NCBI RefSeq assembly: GCF_029937575.1
Contig: NZ_JAPYPS010000003.1
Coordinates: 85,023-149,022 of the forward strand
Direction: 5' to 3'
DNA: 64,000 nt
From: Nocardioides sp.
Lineage (GTDB): Bacteria; Actinomycetota; Actinomycetes; Propionibacteriales; Nocardioidaceae
Shown in pieces: positions 16,029-25,240 of the stretch (positions within the stretch are counted from its first letter, which is position 1; every line of letters starts with the position of its first letter). Under the pieces are notes generated by a model. It was not told the origin of the DNA. It searched no databases and saw only the letters and a program-made list of their open reading frames with translations. A program made the position numbers and the translations under genes.

Positions 16029-18698
16029 TCACAGCTCCTTGGCGGTGACGACCAGGTTGTCGGCGTAGTGGAAGCCCGTGCTGGTCCGCTGCCGGGTGGT
16101 GCAGGTGACGAGGTGCAGCAGGTGCGGACCCGTCGTCTTGAGCAACCGGGCCGGAACGCCCTGCGTGCGCGGGAACCGCTGGACCCGCCGTACGGCGAAC
16201 CGGTGCGTCTCGCCGCTCGCGTCGGTCCACCGCACGACGTCTCCCCGTCGCACGTCGCGCAGCCGCCACAGCGCGCCGGGCCGGTCGCTCCGGTCGGAGA
16301 CGTGTCCCGAGATCACGCTCGAGCCCATCACGTCGGCCGCTCCGGCCGTCGTCGAGAGCCAGCCGAGCCGACCGGTGTCGTTGGGGATCGCCATCGTGCC
16401 GCCGTCGAGACCCACGCTGCTGACACCGGCGCGGATGCCGACGCGGGCGATCCGCAGCTCACCGCCGCCTGCCGTGCGGCCGAGCGCGTCGCCCGACTCG
16501 GGGGCGACGTAGCGCTCCTCGAGGTAGCGCGGCTCGGTGCGCTCCGTCGGCCGATCCGGCACGTCGTCGCGAGCCGCCACGTCCTCGGCCCGGATGTCGA
16601 ACCCGGACGGGATCTCCGGCACGTACGGCGTCGCCGGTCGCGTCACCAACGAGGTCTCGCTGGGGATGCCGGGGCGGGTCTCGGTCGGCTCGGTGGCCGG
16701 CGTGGCCGGCACCCGCTCGGAGTAGGTGTAGCAACCGCTCGCCTGCACACCGACCCACCGGGTCCGGTAGCGGCCGTTGCCCTGCGCGCCGAACTCGCCG
16801 CGATCCGCCACGGGCGCGCCCGACCAGTCGAGGCCACGGCACGACGTACCGCGCTTCGGCGCGATCGGGCCGTGCAGCCACCACTTCACCCGCACCCGGT
16901 CGGCCTTGCGCAGACCCTGCAGCCGCACCGTGTCGCGGATCTTGTCCCCGACCAGGGCGCGCTGGTCGGAGACGACCGTCGTGACCTCGGGCGTACGACG
17001 GCGCACCAGCGCGGTCTCCCGCGCGAGCCCCGGCGGGCTGAGCGCCGCGGTGCTGATCGCGGTCGGCTCGACGGACTGGGAGTAGGTGTAGCAGCCCGCA
17101 CGCTCGAGCGGCGTGCTCGCAGTGCGGTAGGTGCCGTCGCCGTCCACGACGAGGCTGCCGCTATCGGCGATGCCGGCCCCGGCCCAGCGGACCGCAGCGC
17201 ACGAACCGTCCACCGGCCGACGCGGCCCGTGCAGGCGCCAGCGCAGCGTCGCTCGGGTGTCGCGCAGCCCGTCGACGGTCACGACGTCGTGGATCCGGTC
17301 GCCCACCTCGGCGCGCTGCCGCGAGGCGACGGTGCGGATCCGCGGCGTGAACGGCTCGACCAGGGTCGTCTCCTCGACCAGTCCGCACCGCGTGGTCAGC
17401 GGCAGCGTGAACCGGTCGCCGCGGAAGGCTTCCACCCACGTGTAGTAGCCGACCCGGTCCACGACGACCGCCGGCGTCGTGTACGTGCCGTTGCCGTCGA
17501 CCTCGAAGCGCACCCGACCGGCGCGCGTGGCGGCGGTGCAGTCGTCACGGCCAGGTCGATCGACGAAGGGACCGTGCAGCGTGGCCACCACCTGCCGGGC
17601 ATAGCCCTTCGGTAGTCCCCCGACGTGCACGACGTCGTGGATCCGCGCGCCGGGCAGCACCTCGACGTGCGACGTCGTCGTGCGCACCTGCGGTCGCGCC
17701 TTCTTGATGGTGGTGCGGGCGCTCGCCCCGGCCCGAGCCCGGTTGTCCTGCGCGATCCAGCCGCGCTGCACCCCGACCCCACGGGCCGTCGGTCCGGCGT
17801 GCGTGCGCCAGCCCCGCTGGCGGTAGAGCAGACCGTGCGCGTCCGGTCCCGACACTCGCGCGCGGATCCGGAACCTCCCCGTGTCGCTGGGCCGCACCTT
17901 GAGCTTGGCGCCCTTGCGGCGCGTCGTGATCGCCTCAGGACAGGCGATCGGGCCACGGCACCGCAGGGCGACCCGCACCCCTGTCAGCCGACGACCCGCC
18001 GCCGACGTCACATCTGCTCGGTAGGTGCGGGTGCGGCCCAGGCGCATCGGACCGCCGGCGGTCTTGCGGAGGCTGAGCTCCCACGGACCGTACGAGCGCG
18101 ACGCCTCGCGCCACATCGCCCGGGCCAGCCCCAGGACTCGGCCGCCGAGTCCGCCGACCGGGGGTCGGACCTGTTCCCCCACGTCCAGCCCTCCCGGGTA
18201 GACGACCAGGCCTCCCGGCCGGGTGCCGTCGCTCATCACCTCACGCACGATGAGTGCGATCGCGGCGTCCCGGTCGTCGCTGCCCGTCGAGCCGCGCCCG
18301 GCCCACGTGGAGATCACGTAGTTGAGAGCAGCCACCTCGGCATCACCCACGCGACGGCCCAGCTGGTTGACGAGCCGCTCGGTCGAGACGGTCTCGGCCC
18401 TCTCGGGCAGCCGGGAGTCGTAGAGGTAGTCGATGCAGAAGAAGATGCGACCGTTGGGAGCGCGGTAGGTCCCGATCCAGGTCAGACCGCTCCCCTGCTC
18501 GGTCTGGAAGCGCAGGCAGACCCCGTTGACCAGGTTGGGGTCGATGCGTCGGCACGAGTCCTTGTCCACACGTGTCGCGGCCTGCGCCGCGGGCGGTCCC
18601 CCCGGCGGTGCGACGACGAGGGTGAAGGCTCCGAGCACCAGGGCGAGCACGGTGATCGGAGCGAGGACGGGGCGCAGGAGGATCCGAGAGAGCGACAT
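16029..18698 (-). CDS. large exported surface protein with Ig-like repeats and C-terminal class F sortase domain
   Basis: An 889-residue protein. Residues 1-43 form a signal sequence ending AAQAAT. Residues 45-170 resemble a thioester-type adhesin domain (FFCIDYLYDS) but no clear Gln partner is seen. Three related repeats start at about residues 339, 452 and 571, each with an I-[HR]-D-[VT]-V strand, a LHGP segment, then a GNGTY or GDGTY strand and YYTW/CYTYS. The last 145 residues are a sortase fold with ISGHVSDR (His799) and LVTCTT (Cys866). At the position of the usual class F Arg (YRDN) the sequence is HYADN (Ala879). ATG 18707 is an alternative start. No LPxTG substrate gene is adjacent. 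Confidence 0.75.
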   Translation of the reverse strand: MSLSRILLRPVLAPITVLALVLGAFTLVVAPPGGPPAAQAATRVDKDSCRRIDPNLVNGVCLRFQTEQGSGLTWIGTYRAPNGRIFFCIDYLYDSRLPERAETVSTERLVNQLGRRVGDAEVAALNYVISTWAGRGSTGSDDRDAAIALIVREVMSDGTRPGGLVVYPGGLDVGEQVRPPVGGLGGRVLGLARAMWREASRSYGPWELSLRKTAGGPMRLGRTRTYRADVTSAAGRRLTGVRVALRCRGPIACPEAITTRRKGAKLKVRPSDTGRFRIRARVSGPDAHGLLYRQRGWRTHAGPTARGVGVQRGWIAQDNRARAGASARTTIKKARPQVRTTTSHVEVLPGARIHDVVHVGGLPKGYARQVVATLHGPFVDRPGRDDCTAATRAGRVRFEVDGNGTYTTPAVVVDRVGYYTWVEAFRGDRFTLPLTTRCGLVEETTLVEPFTPRIRTVASRQRAEVGDRIHDVVTVDGLRDTRATLRWRLHGPRRPVDGSCAAVRWAGAGIADSGSLVVDGDGTYRTASTPLERAGCYTYSQSVEPTAISTAALSPPGLARETALVRRRTPEVTTVVSDQRALVGDKIRDTVRLQGLRKADRVRVKWWLHGPIAPKRGTSCRGLDWSGAPVADRGEFGAQGNGRYRTRWVGVQASGCYTYSERVPATPATEPTETRPGIPSETSLVTRPATPYVPEIPSGFDIRAEDVAARDDVPDRPTERTEPRYLEERYVAPESGDALGRTAGGGELRIARVGIRAGVSSVGLDGGTMAIPNDTGRLGWLSTTAGAADVMGSSVISGHVSDRSDRPGALWRLRDVRRGDVVRWTDASGETHRFAVRRVQRFPRTQGVPARLLKTTGPHLLHLVTCTTRQRTSTGFHYADNLVVTAKEL

Positions 18699-18833
18699 GA
18701 CGACCACGGTGGCCGGCGCGGCGCCCGGCCAAAACCACCGATCTGCAGCCTGTGGATGGGAGCGTGGATCGACTGCACGTTCGCGCAGCCGGCACCCGAC
18801 CGCCTCACCGTGGTCCTCCGCGAGCCGTGCCCC

Positions 18834-19367
18834 TCAGACGGCTCGACGCCCGCGGAGGCGGCGCCGCTTGCCGGCCACGACGATCTCGGGCGGAACCGTG
18901 ATGACCTCGACGGTGGCGGCGACGGATCGGGCGCGCTCAGCGCGTTCGAGCCCGACGTGCACCACCCCGACCACGCCGGCGACCTCCTCGCCGGTGAGCA
19001 CGCGCGGGCAGGAGCGCAGCAGCCGAGCGAGGTCGACCGACTCACAGCGGATGACGCCGTCGACCTCGACCCAGGGCGCCGGCTGGTCGGCTCCGACCAG
19101 CACGGCGCGGAACCCCTCACGGCGCAGCCCGGGCACGAGTGCGGAGACGGCGTCCGCGGCGGCGACGGCCTCTGCGACACACGTGCCGGCGGTCATCACG
19201 AAGACGCCGGTGGGCCCGATCGCGACATGGTCGATGGTCCCCGACGGGCAGCCGGGCCAGGCCACGTCGTGCAGCAGCGTCCACTCACGTGGCACGCGGG
19301 CCAGCACGGCCCGGCGATCGCCGTACTGCTCGACGATCTCGCTCGTCGACTCTCCTGCCACCTGCAC
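18834..19367 (-). CDS. degenerate NERD-domain protein
   Basis: A 177-residue protein related to nuclease-related domain (NERD) proteins: AGES near the start, WTLLHDVAWPGCPSGTIDHVAIGP (shown here in parts) and GVFV match the paralogue at 35241 closely. The catalytic acidic-x-Lys of the family, DAKNW in the paralogue, reads TAGTC here, so nuclease activity is probably lost. The C-terminal basic tail KRRRLRGRR replaces the membrane helix of the paralogue. It may serve as a DNA- or protein-binding relic. Confidence 0.65.
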   Translation of the reverse strand: MQVAGESTSEIVEQYGDRRAVLARVPREWTLLHDVAWPGCPSGTIDHVAIGPTGVFVMTAGTCVAEAVAAADAVSALVPGLRREGFRAVLVGADQPAPWVEVDGVIRCESVDLARLLRSCPRVLTGEEVAGVVGVVHVGLERAERARSVAATVEVITVPPEIVVAGKRRRLRGRRAV

Positions 19368-19439
19368 CCCCAGCCCTGATCCACCAGCCGAGACGTACCC
19401 GAATCATAGGGGTTGCCTGCGCATGGTGATCCAAGTCAC

Positions 19440-19445
19440 TAGATT
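19440..19445 (+). promoter_or_regulatory. -10 hexamer TAGATT, leaderless start
   Basis: TAGATT is followed by seven bases and GTG 19453. It argues against the upstream in-frame ATG at 19423, which would lie before the transcription start. Confidence 0.5.
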
Positions 19446-19452
19446 CGCCTCC

Positions 19453-20346
19453 GTGACCAAGTCTGCCTCCCTCCTGCGGGTCTGCGTCGCGTACGCCGGC
19501 GCCCTGCTCGTCGCGGTCGTGTGGCTGGCCCTGGGGCCCTCGACCGACACCTTGTGGCTCGACACCCTGATCGCCGACCTCTTGGCGACGCTGGTGATCT
19601 TCGGCTTCAGCCGCGTACACCACAACTCCAGCTTCTACGACGCCTACTGGAGCGTGGTGCCCCCGCTGCTGCTCTTCTACTGGTGGGCGCAGAGCGACGG
19701 CGTGGACACCCTGCGCTTCTGGCTGGTGGCCGTGGTCGTGCTCCTGTGGGCGGTGCGACTGACTGCCAACTGGGTCCACTCGTTCCCCGGACTGCACCAC
19801 GAGGACTGGCGCTATCCCCTGCTGCGCGACCGCGCCGGACGCTTCGAGGCGGTCGCCGACCTGGGCGGCATCCACGTGATCCCCACCCTCCAGGTCTTCC
19901 TCGGGTGCCTGCCGATGTACGTCGCGGTCACCCGAGGCGGTCGTGACGTCGGGGTGATCGACGCCGTGGCGTTCGTCGTCGGCGTCGGAGCCGTCGGGCT
20001 GGAGCTGGCGGCGGACACCCAGATGCACCGTTTCGTGCGCGAGCGGCAGCCCGGCCAGGTGATGGACCGCGGGCTCTGGTCGTGGTCGCGGCACCCCAAC
20101 TACTTCGGCGAGCTGGCCTTCTGGGTGTCGCTGGCGCTCTTCGGAGTCGCTGCCGCCCCAGGTGAGTCGTGGTGGCTCCTCGTCGGCGCACTGGCGATGC
20201 TGGCGATGTTCCTCGGGGCGAGCATCCCGATGATGGAGGAGCGCAGCCTGGAGCGGCGTCCGCAGTACCAGGACGTGGTCGACCGGGTCCCGATGCTCGT
20301 GCCGCGACCCCCGCGCCGTCGACCGGCCGACCGGGCCGACACGTGA
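19453..20346 (+). CDS. DUF1295 / steroid 5-alpha-reductase-like membrane enzyme
   Basis: A 297-residue multi-pass membrane protein with about seven hydrophobic segments. The family marker is in the C-terminal half: RGLWSWSRHPNYFGELAFW (about residues 206-224), the cofactor-binding region shared with 3-oxo-5-alpha-steroid 4-dehydrogenases and isoprenylcysteine methyltransferases, then IPMMEERSLERRPQYQDY-like ending (here PQYQDVVDRVP). It likely reduces a lipid or modifies a fatty acyl substrate. It is coupled to the flavoprotein gene by a four-base overlap, which suggests the two form a redox pair. Confidence 0.75.
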   Translation: MTKSASLLRVCVAYAGALLVAVVWLALGPSTDTLWLDTLIADLLATLVIFGFSRVHHNSSFYDAYWSVVPPLLLFYWWAQSDGVDTLRFWLVAVVVLLWAVRLTANWVHSFPGLHHEDWRYPLLRDRAGRFEAVADLGGIHVIPTLQVFLGCLPMYVAVTRGGRDVGVIDAVAFVVGVGAVGLELAADTQMHRFVRERQPGQVMDRGLWSWSRHPNYFGELAFWVSLALFGVAAAPGESWWLLVGALAMLAMFLGASIPMMEERSLERRPQYQDVVDRVPMLVPRPPRRRPADRADT

Positions 20347-21464
20347 GCAAGCCCCGGGTCGTCGTTGCCGGCCTCGGGGACAGCGGCTTGCTGACTGCCG
20401 TGCACCTCGCCGGGGCCCGGCAGGTCGGTGAGGTCGTGGGGATCTCCGCCAAGACGGCGCTGGTCAGCGGCCAGGAGCTGGGCGTGCGGCTGGCTCGGCC
20501 CGACGCCTGGGCGCGCGACTACTTCATCGGCTTCGACCGCTTCCGCGGTCTCGACGGGGTCCGAACCGTGCACGGCAACCTGCTCGGACTCGATCCCGCC
20601 GCTCGGTCGGTGACGGTCCAGGACGCCGACGGGACCACGCACGCCGAGCCGTACGACGTGCTCGTGATCGCGACGGGGGTGACCAACGGGTTCTGGCGAC
20701 GCCCCGAGGTGCAGTCACCGGCGGAGGTCGAGGCCGAGCTGCACTCGGCCCACGAGCGCCTGGGCTCCGCTGGCACCATCGCCGTGGTGGGCGGCGGCGC
20801 GGCCGCCGTCAGCAGCGCGCTCAACGTCGCCCTGGCCTGGCCGGGGACCTCGGTGCACCTCTACTTCCCCGGCGAGCGAGCGCTGCCCCACCACCACGGC
20901 CGGGTCTGGCGTCAGGTGCAGCGCCGGCTGACCGAGGCCGGGGTGAGCCTGCATGCCGAGCACCGAGCCGTGGTGCCGCAGGGCTTCGCGTGCGACGCGA
21001 TCACCGAGGGACCCCTCCGGTGGAGCACCGGACAGCCCCCGGCCGAGGCCGATGCAGTGCTGTGGGCGATCGGGCGGGTCCGCCCCAACTCCTCATGGCT
21101 GCCGACCGAGCTGCTGGATGCCGACGGGTTCGTGCGCGTCGACCCGCAGCTGCGGGTGCCCGAGGCCCACGGTGTGTGGGCGGTGGGCGACATCGCCGCC
21201 ACCGACCCGTTGCGGACGTCCGCGCGCAACCGTGCCGACAAGCTGCTCGCGCACAACATCCGCGCCACCATCTCCGACCGGGAGCTGAGGGACTACGAGC
21301 CACCGCGACGCCGTTGGGGGTCGGTGCTCGGAGTCCAGCCCGACGGCCTGGAGGTCTTCGCCGCCAACGGTCGAGCGTTCCGCTTCCCGGCCTGGACCAT
21401 CGACTCGGTCCTGCAGCCGTGGATCGTGCGGCGCGGGATCTACGGCGGTGTGCGCCGCCCCTGA
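20343..21464 (+). CDS. FAD-dependent NAD(P)H oxidoreductase (AIF-M2/NDH-2-like)
   Basis: A 373-residue two-dinucleotide-fold flavoprotein. The FAD loop is VVVAGLGDSG (residues 6-15), the ATG motif VLVIATGVTNG (about 107), the second nucleotide-binding loop IAVVGGGAAAVSSA (about 143), and the second FAD motif VWAVGDIAATDP (about 278). The layout matches AIF/FSP1-type and type 2 NADH dehydrogenases that pass electrons to quinones or lipids. GTG start overlaps the DUF1295 stop (GTGA). It probably supplies reducing power to that membrane protein, which is inferred from coupling only. Confidence 0.8.
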   Translation: MSKPRVVVAGLGDSGLLTAVHLAGARQVGEVVGISAKTALVSGQELGVRLARPDAWARDYFIGFDRFRGLDGVRTVHGNLLGLDPAARSVTVQDADGTTHAEPYDVLVIATGVTNGFWRRPEVQSPAEVEAELHSAHERLGSAGTIAVVGGGAAAVSSALNVALAWPGTSVHLYFPGERALPHHHGRVWRQVQRRLTEAGVSLHAEHRAVVPQGFACDAITEGPLRWSTGQPPAEADAVLWAIGRVRPNSSWLPTELLDADGFVRVDPQLRVPEAHGVWAVGDIAATDPLRTSARNRADKLLAHNIRATISDRELRDYEPPRRRWGSVLGVQPDGLEVFAANGRAFRFPAWTIDSVLQPWIVRRGIYGGVRRP

Positions 21465-21468
21465 TCCC

Positions 21469-22725
21469 CTACGCCGACCACCCGAGGTCGAGCGGGTCGT
21501 CGGCTCCCGGATCCTCCAGCAGCGCTTCCTGCGCGGTGGGCGGGCCGGGCTCCGACGTGACGGCGTGGGTCGAGGGCTCACCGTCGGCGACGTACCGCAA
21601 CGCCTTGCGCAGCGCCTCCAGCACGATCTCCTCGTCGTGGTCGCCGCACGACTGCTCGCCGCGGCGGATCCGGACCAGCTGGCGGATGATCTCGACCCGG
21701 TCGTGGTCGAACAGACCGGCCACCGTCGCGGCGCGGACCCGGTCCAGGTGGAGCAGCTCGATGAGGCCGGACATGAGCACGTCGCGCTCGTCCTCCACCA
21801 GCTCGGGCTCACGGAAGAGCGTGCCGCCGACGCGGACCGTGAGTCCGCGCGCGATGTCGTCGACCTCGGAGGTGAACCGCTTGACCATCATCCGCAGGCC
21901 GAAGGCGGAGAACGGCAGGGCGACGAGGCGGTGGCGCATCTCGATCCGGTCGCCGCGCTGGCCGAACTTCCACAACGGGTGGGCGTCGTTGAGCAGGACG
22001 AGCTCGTGCGGGACCCGGTCGGGGTCGTCGGGGCGGATCACGATCACCGCGAAGAGCTCGATGCAGGGACGGTCAGGCAGCACCCGCACGTAGGCGACGC
22101 TCGAGCCGGCGACGATCGGGATGTCGCCGTCCTCGTCGTGCCGCAGGCGCGGGAAGACCTCCGTCAGGGCGGCGTCGACCATCAGCTGGAGGTGCTCGCT
22201 GTCGGTCGGGACCCCCTCGAGCTCGACGTGCCCGCCGAGCCCCTCCGGCTCCTCGCCCGGATCCACCCGCGGCGGCGCGGCGTCGGGGTCGACCTGCAGG
22301 CCGCCCGCGGCCAGGAACGACGGGTGCGGTACGTCGTACACCTCGCGCAGGGTGCGGACCAGCAGCACGGCGAGCTCGTCGGCACGGCGGAGCTCGAAGG
22401 CGGTGCACCGGTGGTCGACACCGTCGTGCGAGACGGTCTCGTCCCAGCCGAGCTCGACCATCGCGGCGACGTCGGCGTGGGCGTGCACCCACACCGCGTC
22501 GTCACCGTCGCTCGTCCACTCGACCGCCACCACGTCGCCGTCGAGCCCGCACACCACCAGGCACGGACGGATCCGCGCCGAGGAGTCGTCGACCCCGGCG
22601 CTGAGCTCGAGCCTGAGCTCGGCACCCTCCGCCATCACGGCCAGGTGATCGGCCAGTCGCCGGCGGAATCGCACCCACGCAGCGTCGGTGGCCTCGTCCA
22701 GATCGAGCTGTCCCCGCATGTGCAC
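21469..22725 (-). CDS. YbjN/type III chaperone-like (TY-Chap) two-domain protein
   Basis: A 418-residue cytoplasmic protein with two repeated alpha/beta modules. The first has a long helical lead-in and then SARIRPCLVVCGLDGDVVAVEW; the second contains AGSSVAYVRVLPDRPCIELF. This is the arrangement of actinobacterial proteins that share the fold of type III secretion chaperones and YbjN. The C-terminal third ends in a Pro/Glu tail. GTG 22725 has GAGAGG five bases upstream; ATG 22719 is possible. Partner unknown. It converges on the flavoprotein gene with four bases between stops. Confidence 0.55.
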   Translation of the reverse strand: MHMRGQLDLDEATDAAWVRFRRRLADHLAVMAEGAELRLELSAGVDDSSARIRPCLVVCGLDGDVVAVEWTSDGDDAVWVHAHADVAAMVELGWDETVSHDGVDHRCTAFELRRADELAVLLVRTLREVYDVPHPSFLAAGGLQVDPDAAPPRVDPGEEPEGLGGHVELEGVPTDSEHLQLMVDAALTEVFPRLRHDEDGDIPIVAGSSVAYVRVLPDRPCIELFAVIVIRPDDPDRVPHELVLLNDAHPLWKFGQRGDRIEMRHRLVALPFSAFGLRMMVKRFTSEVDDIARGLTVRVGGTLFREPELVEDERDVLMSGLIELLHLDRVRAATVAGLFDHDRVEIIRQLVRIRRGEQSCGDHDEEIVLEALRKALRYVADGEPSTHAVTSEPGPPTAQEALLEDPGADDPLDLGWSA

Positions 22726-22788
22726 CCCTGCCTCTCGTCCCCTGTCGGATCGACCCTAGGGGCGGGCGCCGACAGCGCGGAGCCGGCC

Positions 22789-23676
22789 TCAGGAGGAGGA
22801 GGTCGTCGCCGGGGCGCGACCACCCGTGCGTCCTCGGGTGATCAGGAACCCGAACGCCGTGGCCAGGACGTACATCAGGACGGAGTAGACCGCGGCGGGG
22901 ATGGCGACCTCGGTGTTGTCCAGGACGCTGAGAGCGATGGTCAGGGCGATCGTCGTGTTGTGGATGCCGACCTCCATCGAGCTGGCGATGGCCTGCGGCT
23001 CGTCGAGGCGCATCAGCCGCGCGCCCGCGTAACCGAGCGTGAGGCTGGCGAGACAGAAGATGCCGGTCACCAGCCCGACCTGCTCGATGTAGCCCCCGAT
23101 GTTGGCGCGCTCCCCCAGCAGGGCGCCGACCGCGACGATGACGAGCACGGCGATCGAGAAGGCACGCACCGGGCGATCCGCCCGGCGGGCGAATTCGGCG
23201 GAGCGGGCGCGCACCACCATGCCGATCGCCACCGGGACCAGGACGATCGCGATGACCTGGAGGACCTTGCCGACCTGCAGGCCCAGCTCGCCGTCGGCGT
23301 CGAAGTAGCCGATCGCGAAGTTCGTGATGAGCGGGATGGTCAGCGCGGCGAGCACCGAGTTGATCGCGGTCAGCGTGATGTTGAGCGCGACGTCGCCGTG
23401 GAACAGATGGCTGAACAGGTTGGCCGTCGTCCCTCCCGGCGAGGCCGCCAGCAACATCACGCCGACCGCCAGCAAGGGGTCCAGGTCGAAGGCGAGGACG
23501 AGTCCGAACGCGATGACGGGCAGCACGAGCACCTGCAGCACCAGGGCGACCGCGACCGCTCGCGGCGTGCGTGCGACTCGTCGGAAGTCGCCGACGGTCA
23601 AGGACAGTCCCAGGCCGAACATGATGATCGCGAGCGCGATCGGCAGGCCGACCGAGATCAAGGCTGAGTCGTTCAT
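22789..23676 (-). CDS. bile acid:sodium symporter family (BASS) transporter
   Basis: A 295-residue membrane protein with nine or ten helices. Family signatures are MFGLGLSLT near residue 19, AASPGGTTANLFSHL (about 78-92) that forms the first discontinuous sodium/substrate site, and MEVGIHNTTIALTIAL (about 234-249) that forms the second. Substrates in bacteria are organic anions such as pantoate, pyruvate or sulfonates; none can be chosen here. GGAGGA stands eight bases before the ATG. It is divergent from the Wadjet operon and marks the left edge of the defence island. Confidence 0.85.
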   Translation of the reverse strand: MNDSALISVGLPIALAIIMFGLGLSLTVGDFRRVARTPRAVAVALVLQVLVLPVIAFGLVLAFDLDPLLAVGVMLLAASPGGTTANLFSHLFHGDVALNITLTAINSVLAALTIPLITNFAIGYFDADGELGLQVGKVLQVIAIVLVPVAIGMVVRARSAEFARRADRPVRAFSIAVLVIVAVGALLGERANIGGYIEQVGLVTGIFCLASLTLGYAGARLMRLDEPQAIASSMEVGIHNTTIALTIALSVLDNTEVAIPAAVYSVLMYVLATAFGFLITRGRTGGRAPATTSSS

Positions 23677-23790
23677 GCTCGTTCCTCCCCAGGATGTGGA
23701 GTGCAGTCAAGCAGAGTGTGACGGCAGTCACGCGGACCCACGTCCGGCGCGACGTCCGCGACCCGGGCCCCGGCCGTCGGCGCGCGCCAT

Positions 23791-23796
23791 TAAGGT
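23791..23796 (+). promoter_or_regulatory. -10 hexamer TAAGGT, leaderless jetA start
   Basis: TAAGGT plus six bases leads to GTG 23803, giving the four-gene Wadjet operon a single promoter directly at the first codon. Confidence 0.5.
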
Positions 23797-23802
23797 CGCC
23801 CC

Positions 23803-25227
23803 GTGCACCTCGACGAGATCCGGCTGCTCGCGGAGCGAAGCCCCGCGTGGAAGCTGCTGCGAGCGCGCAACGCCCCGCTGGTGCTGGGCTTCCTGGGCGA
23901 GACCTTCGTCGAGTCCAACGGCGGCGCTCAGGCTCAGAGCGAGCTCGCCGGGCGCCTCGACGACTTCCTGTACGCCGCCAACGCCGGTCGCGCGCAGGCC
24001 GAGCAGTGGGGCGGCGACCCGATCGGCTATCTCGACGACTGGTCGGCCCCCGATTCCGGCTGGTTGCGACGCTTCTACCCCCCAGGTCTCGACGACGTCC
24101 ACTACGACGCCACGCCCGCGTTCGAGAAGGCCTACTCCTGGGTGACGAGCCTCAAGACCCGACCCAGCGTCGGCACCGAGTCGCGACTGCACACACTGGT
24201 GGAGCTGCTGCGCCAGATGGTGCACGGCGCCGACGACGACCAGGAGGCGCGCCTGGCCCTGCTGCACCAGCGTCGCGCCGAGGTAGAGGCCGAGATCGCG
24301 GCGGTGGAGGCCGGTGAGTTCGAGGTGATGGGTGGCGCGGCGTTGCGTGAGCGCTACCAGTTCTTCAGCAGCACCGCCCGCGAGCTGTTGGCCGACTTCC
24401 GCGAGGTCGAGGAGAACTTCCGTGCCCTGGACCGCGGCGCCCGCGAGCGGATCGCCACCTGGGACGGCGCCAAGGGCGAGCTGCTCGAGGCACTGGTGAC
24501 CGATCGCGCCGACATCGCCTCCTCCGACCAGGGCGCGAGCTTCCGGGCCTTCTACGACTTCCTCCTCTCCCACGACCGCCAGGACGAGCTGTCCGAGCTG
24601 CTCGCGCGCGTCCAGGAGCTCGACGAGCTCGACGCCGACCCGCGGATGCGCCGCGTCCACCACGACTGGTCGGATGCCGCCGAACGCACCCAGACCACCG
24701 TGCGGCGGCTCTCGGAGCAGTTCCGCCGCTTCCTCGACGACCAGGTCTGGGTGGAGAACCGTCGCGTCCTCGACCTGGTCAGGGAGATCGAGACCGCGGG
24801 CCTCGAGCTGCGGCTCGCGCCCCCGAGCCTCGGCCTGGAGATCGACGAGGCCCAGGTCTCGATCAGCCTGCCGTTCGAGCGTCCGCTGTACGACGTCAAG
24901 CCGGCCAGCGAGGTCGACTCGAGCGTCTCGGTGGGCGTGGAGGAGCTCGACACGACGGCGCTGTTCGAGCAGACGGTCGTCGACCACGTGCGACTCGCCG
25001 CGCAGCTGCGCACCGTCGTGCCTCCACGCAGCTCGGCGCTGCTCGCCGACATCCTCGAGCTCTACCCGCTGCGCGACGGGGTGGCCGAGCTGGTGGGCTA
25101 CCTGGCGCTCACCGACGACGACCTGAGCGTCGAGCTCGACGAGACCCAGCGGGTCGAGGTCAGCATCGACGACGAGCGCGGGCGGCGTACAGTCTCGATG
25201 CCGCAGGCGACCGTGAGCAGGTCGTGA
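23803..25227 (+). CDS. jetA: Wadjet anti-plasmid system subunit JetA (DUF3375)
   Basis: A 474-residue kleisin-like subunit (MksF/EptA-like) of the Wadjet SMC complex, which recognises closed circular DNA and leads to its cleavage. The sequence is mostly helical with LHTLVELLRQMVHGADDD near residue 130 and long coiled helices in 140-320, typical of DUF3375. It is the first of four genes in the order jetA-jetB-jetC-jetD, the type I arrangement, with 13 bases to jetB. Confidence 0.9.
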   Translation: MHLDEIRLLAERSPAWKLLRARNAPLVLGFLGETFVESNGGAQAQSELAGRLDDFLYAANAGRAQAEQWGGDPIGYLDDWSAPDSGWLRRFYPPGLDDVHYDATPAFEKAYSWVTSLKTRPSVGTESRLHTLVELLRQMVHGADDDQEARLALLHQRRAEVEAEIAAVEAGEFEVMGGAALRERYQFFSSTARELLADFREVEENFRALDRGARERIATWDGAKGELLEALVTDRADIASSDQGASFRAFYDFLLSHDRQDELSELLARVQELDELDADPRMRRVHHDWSDAAERTQTTVRRLSEQFRRFLDDQVWVENRRVLDLVREIETAGLELRLAPPSLGLEIDEAQVSISLPFERPLYDVKPASEVDSSVSVGVEELDTTALFEQTVVDHVRLAAQLRTVVPPRSSALLADILELYPLRDGVAELVGYLALTDDDLSVELDETQRVEVSIDDERGRRTVSMPQATVSRS

Positions 25228-25240
25228 GGGAGGTGCGTCG

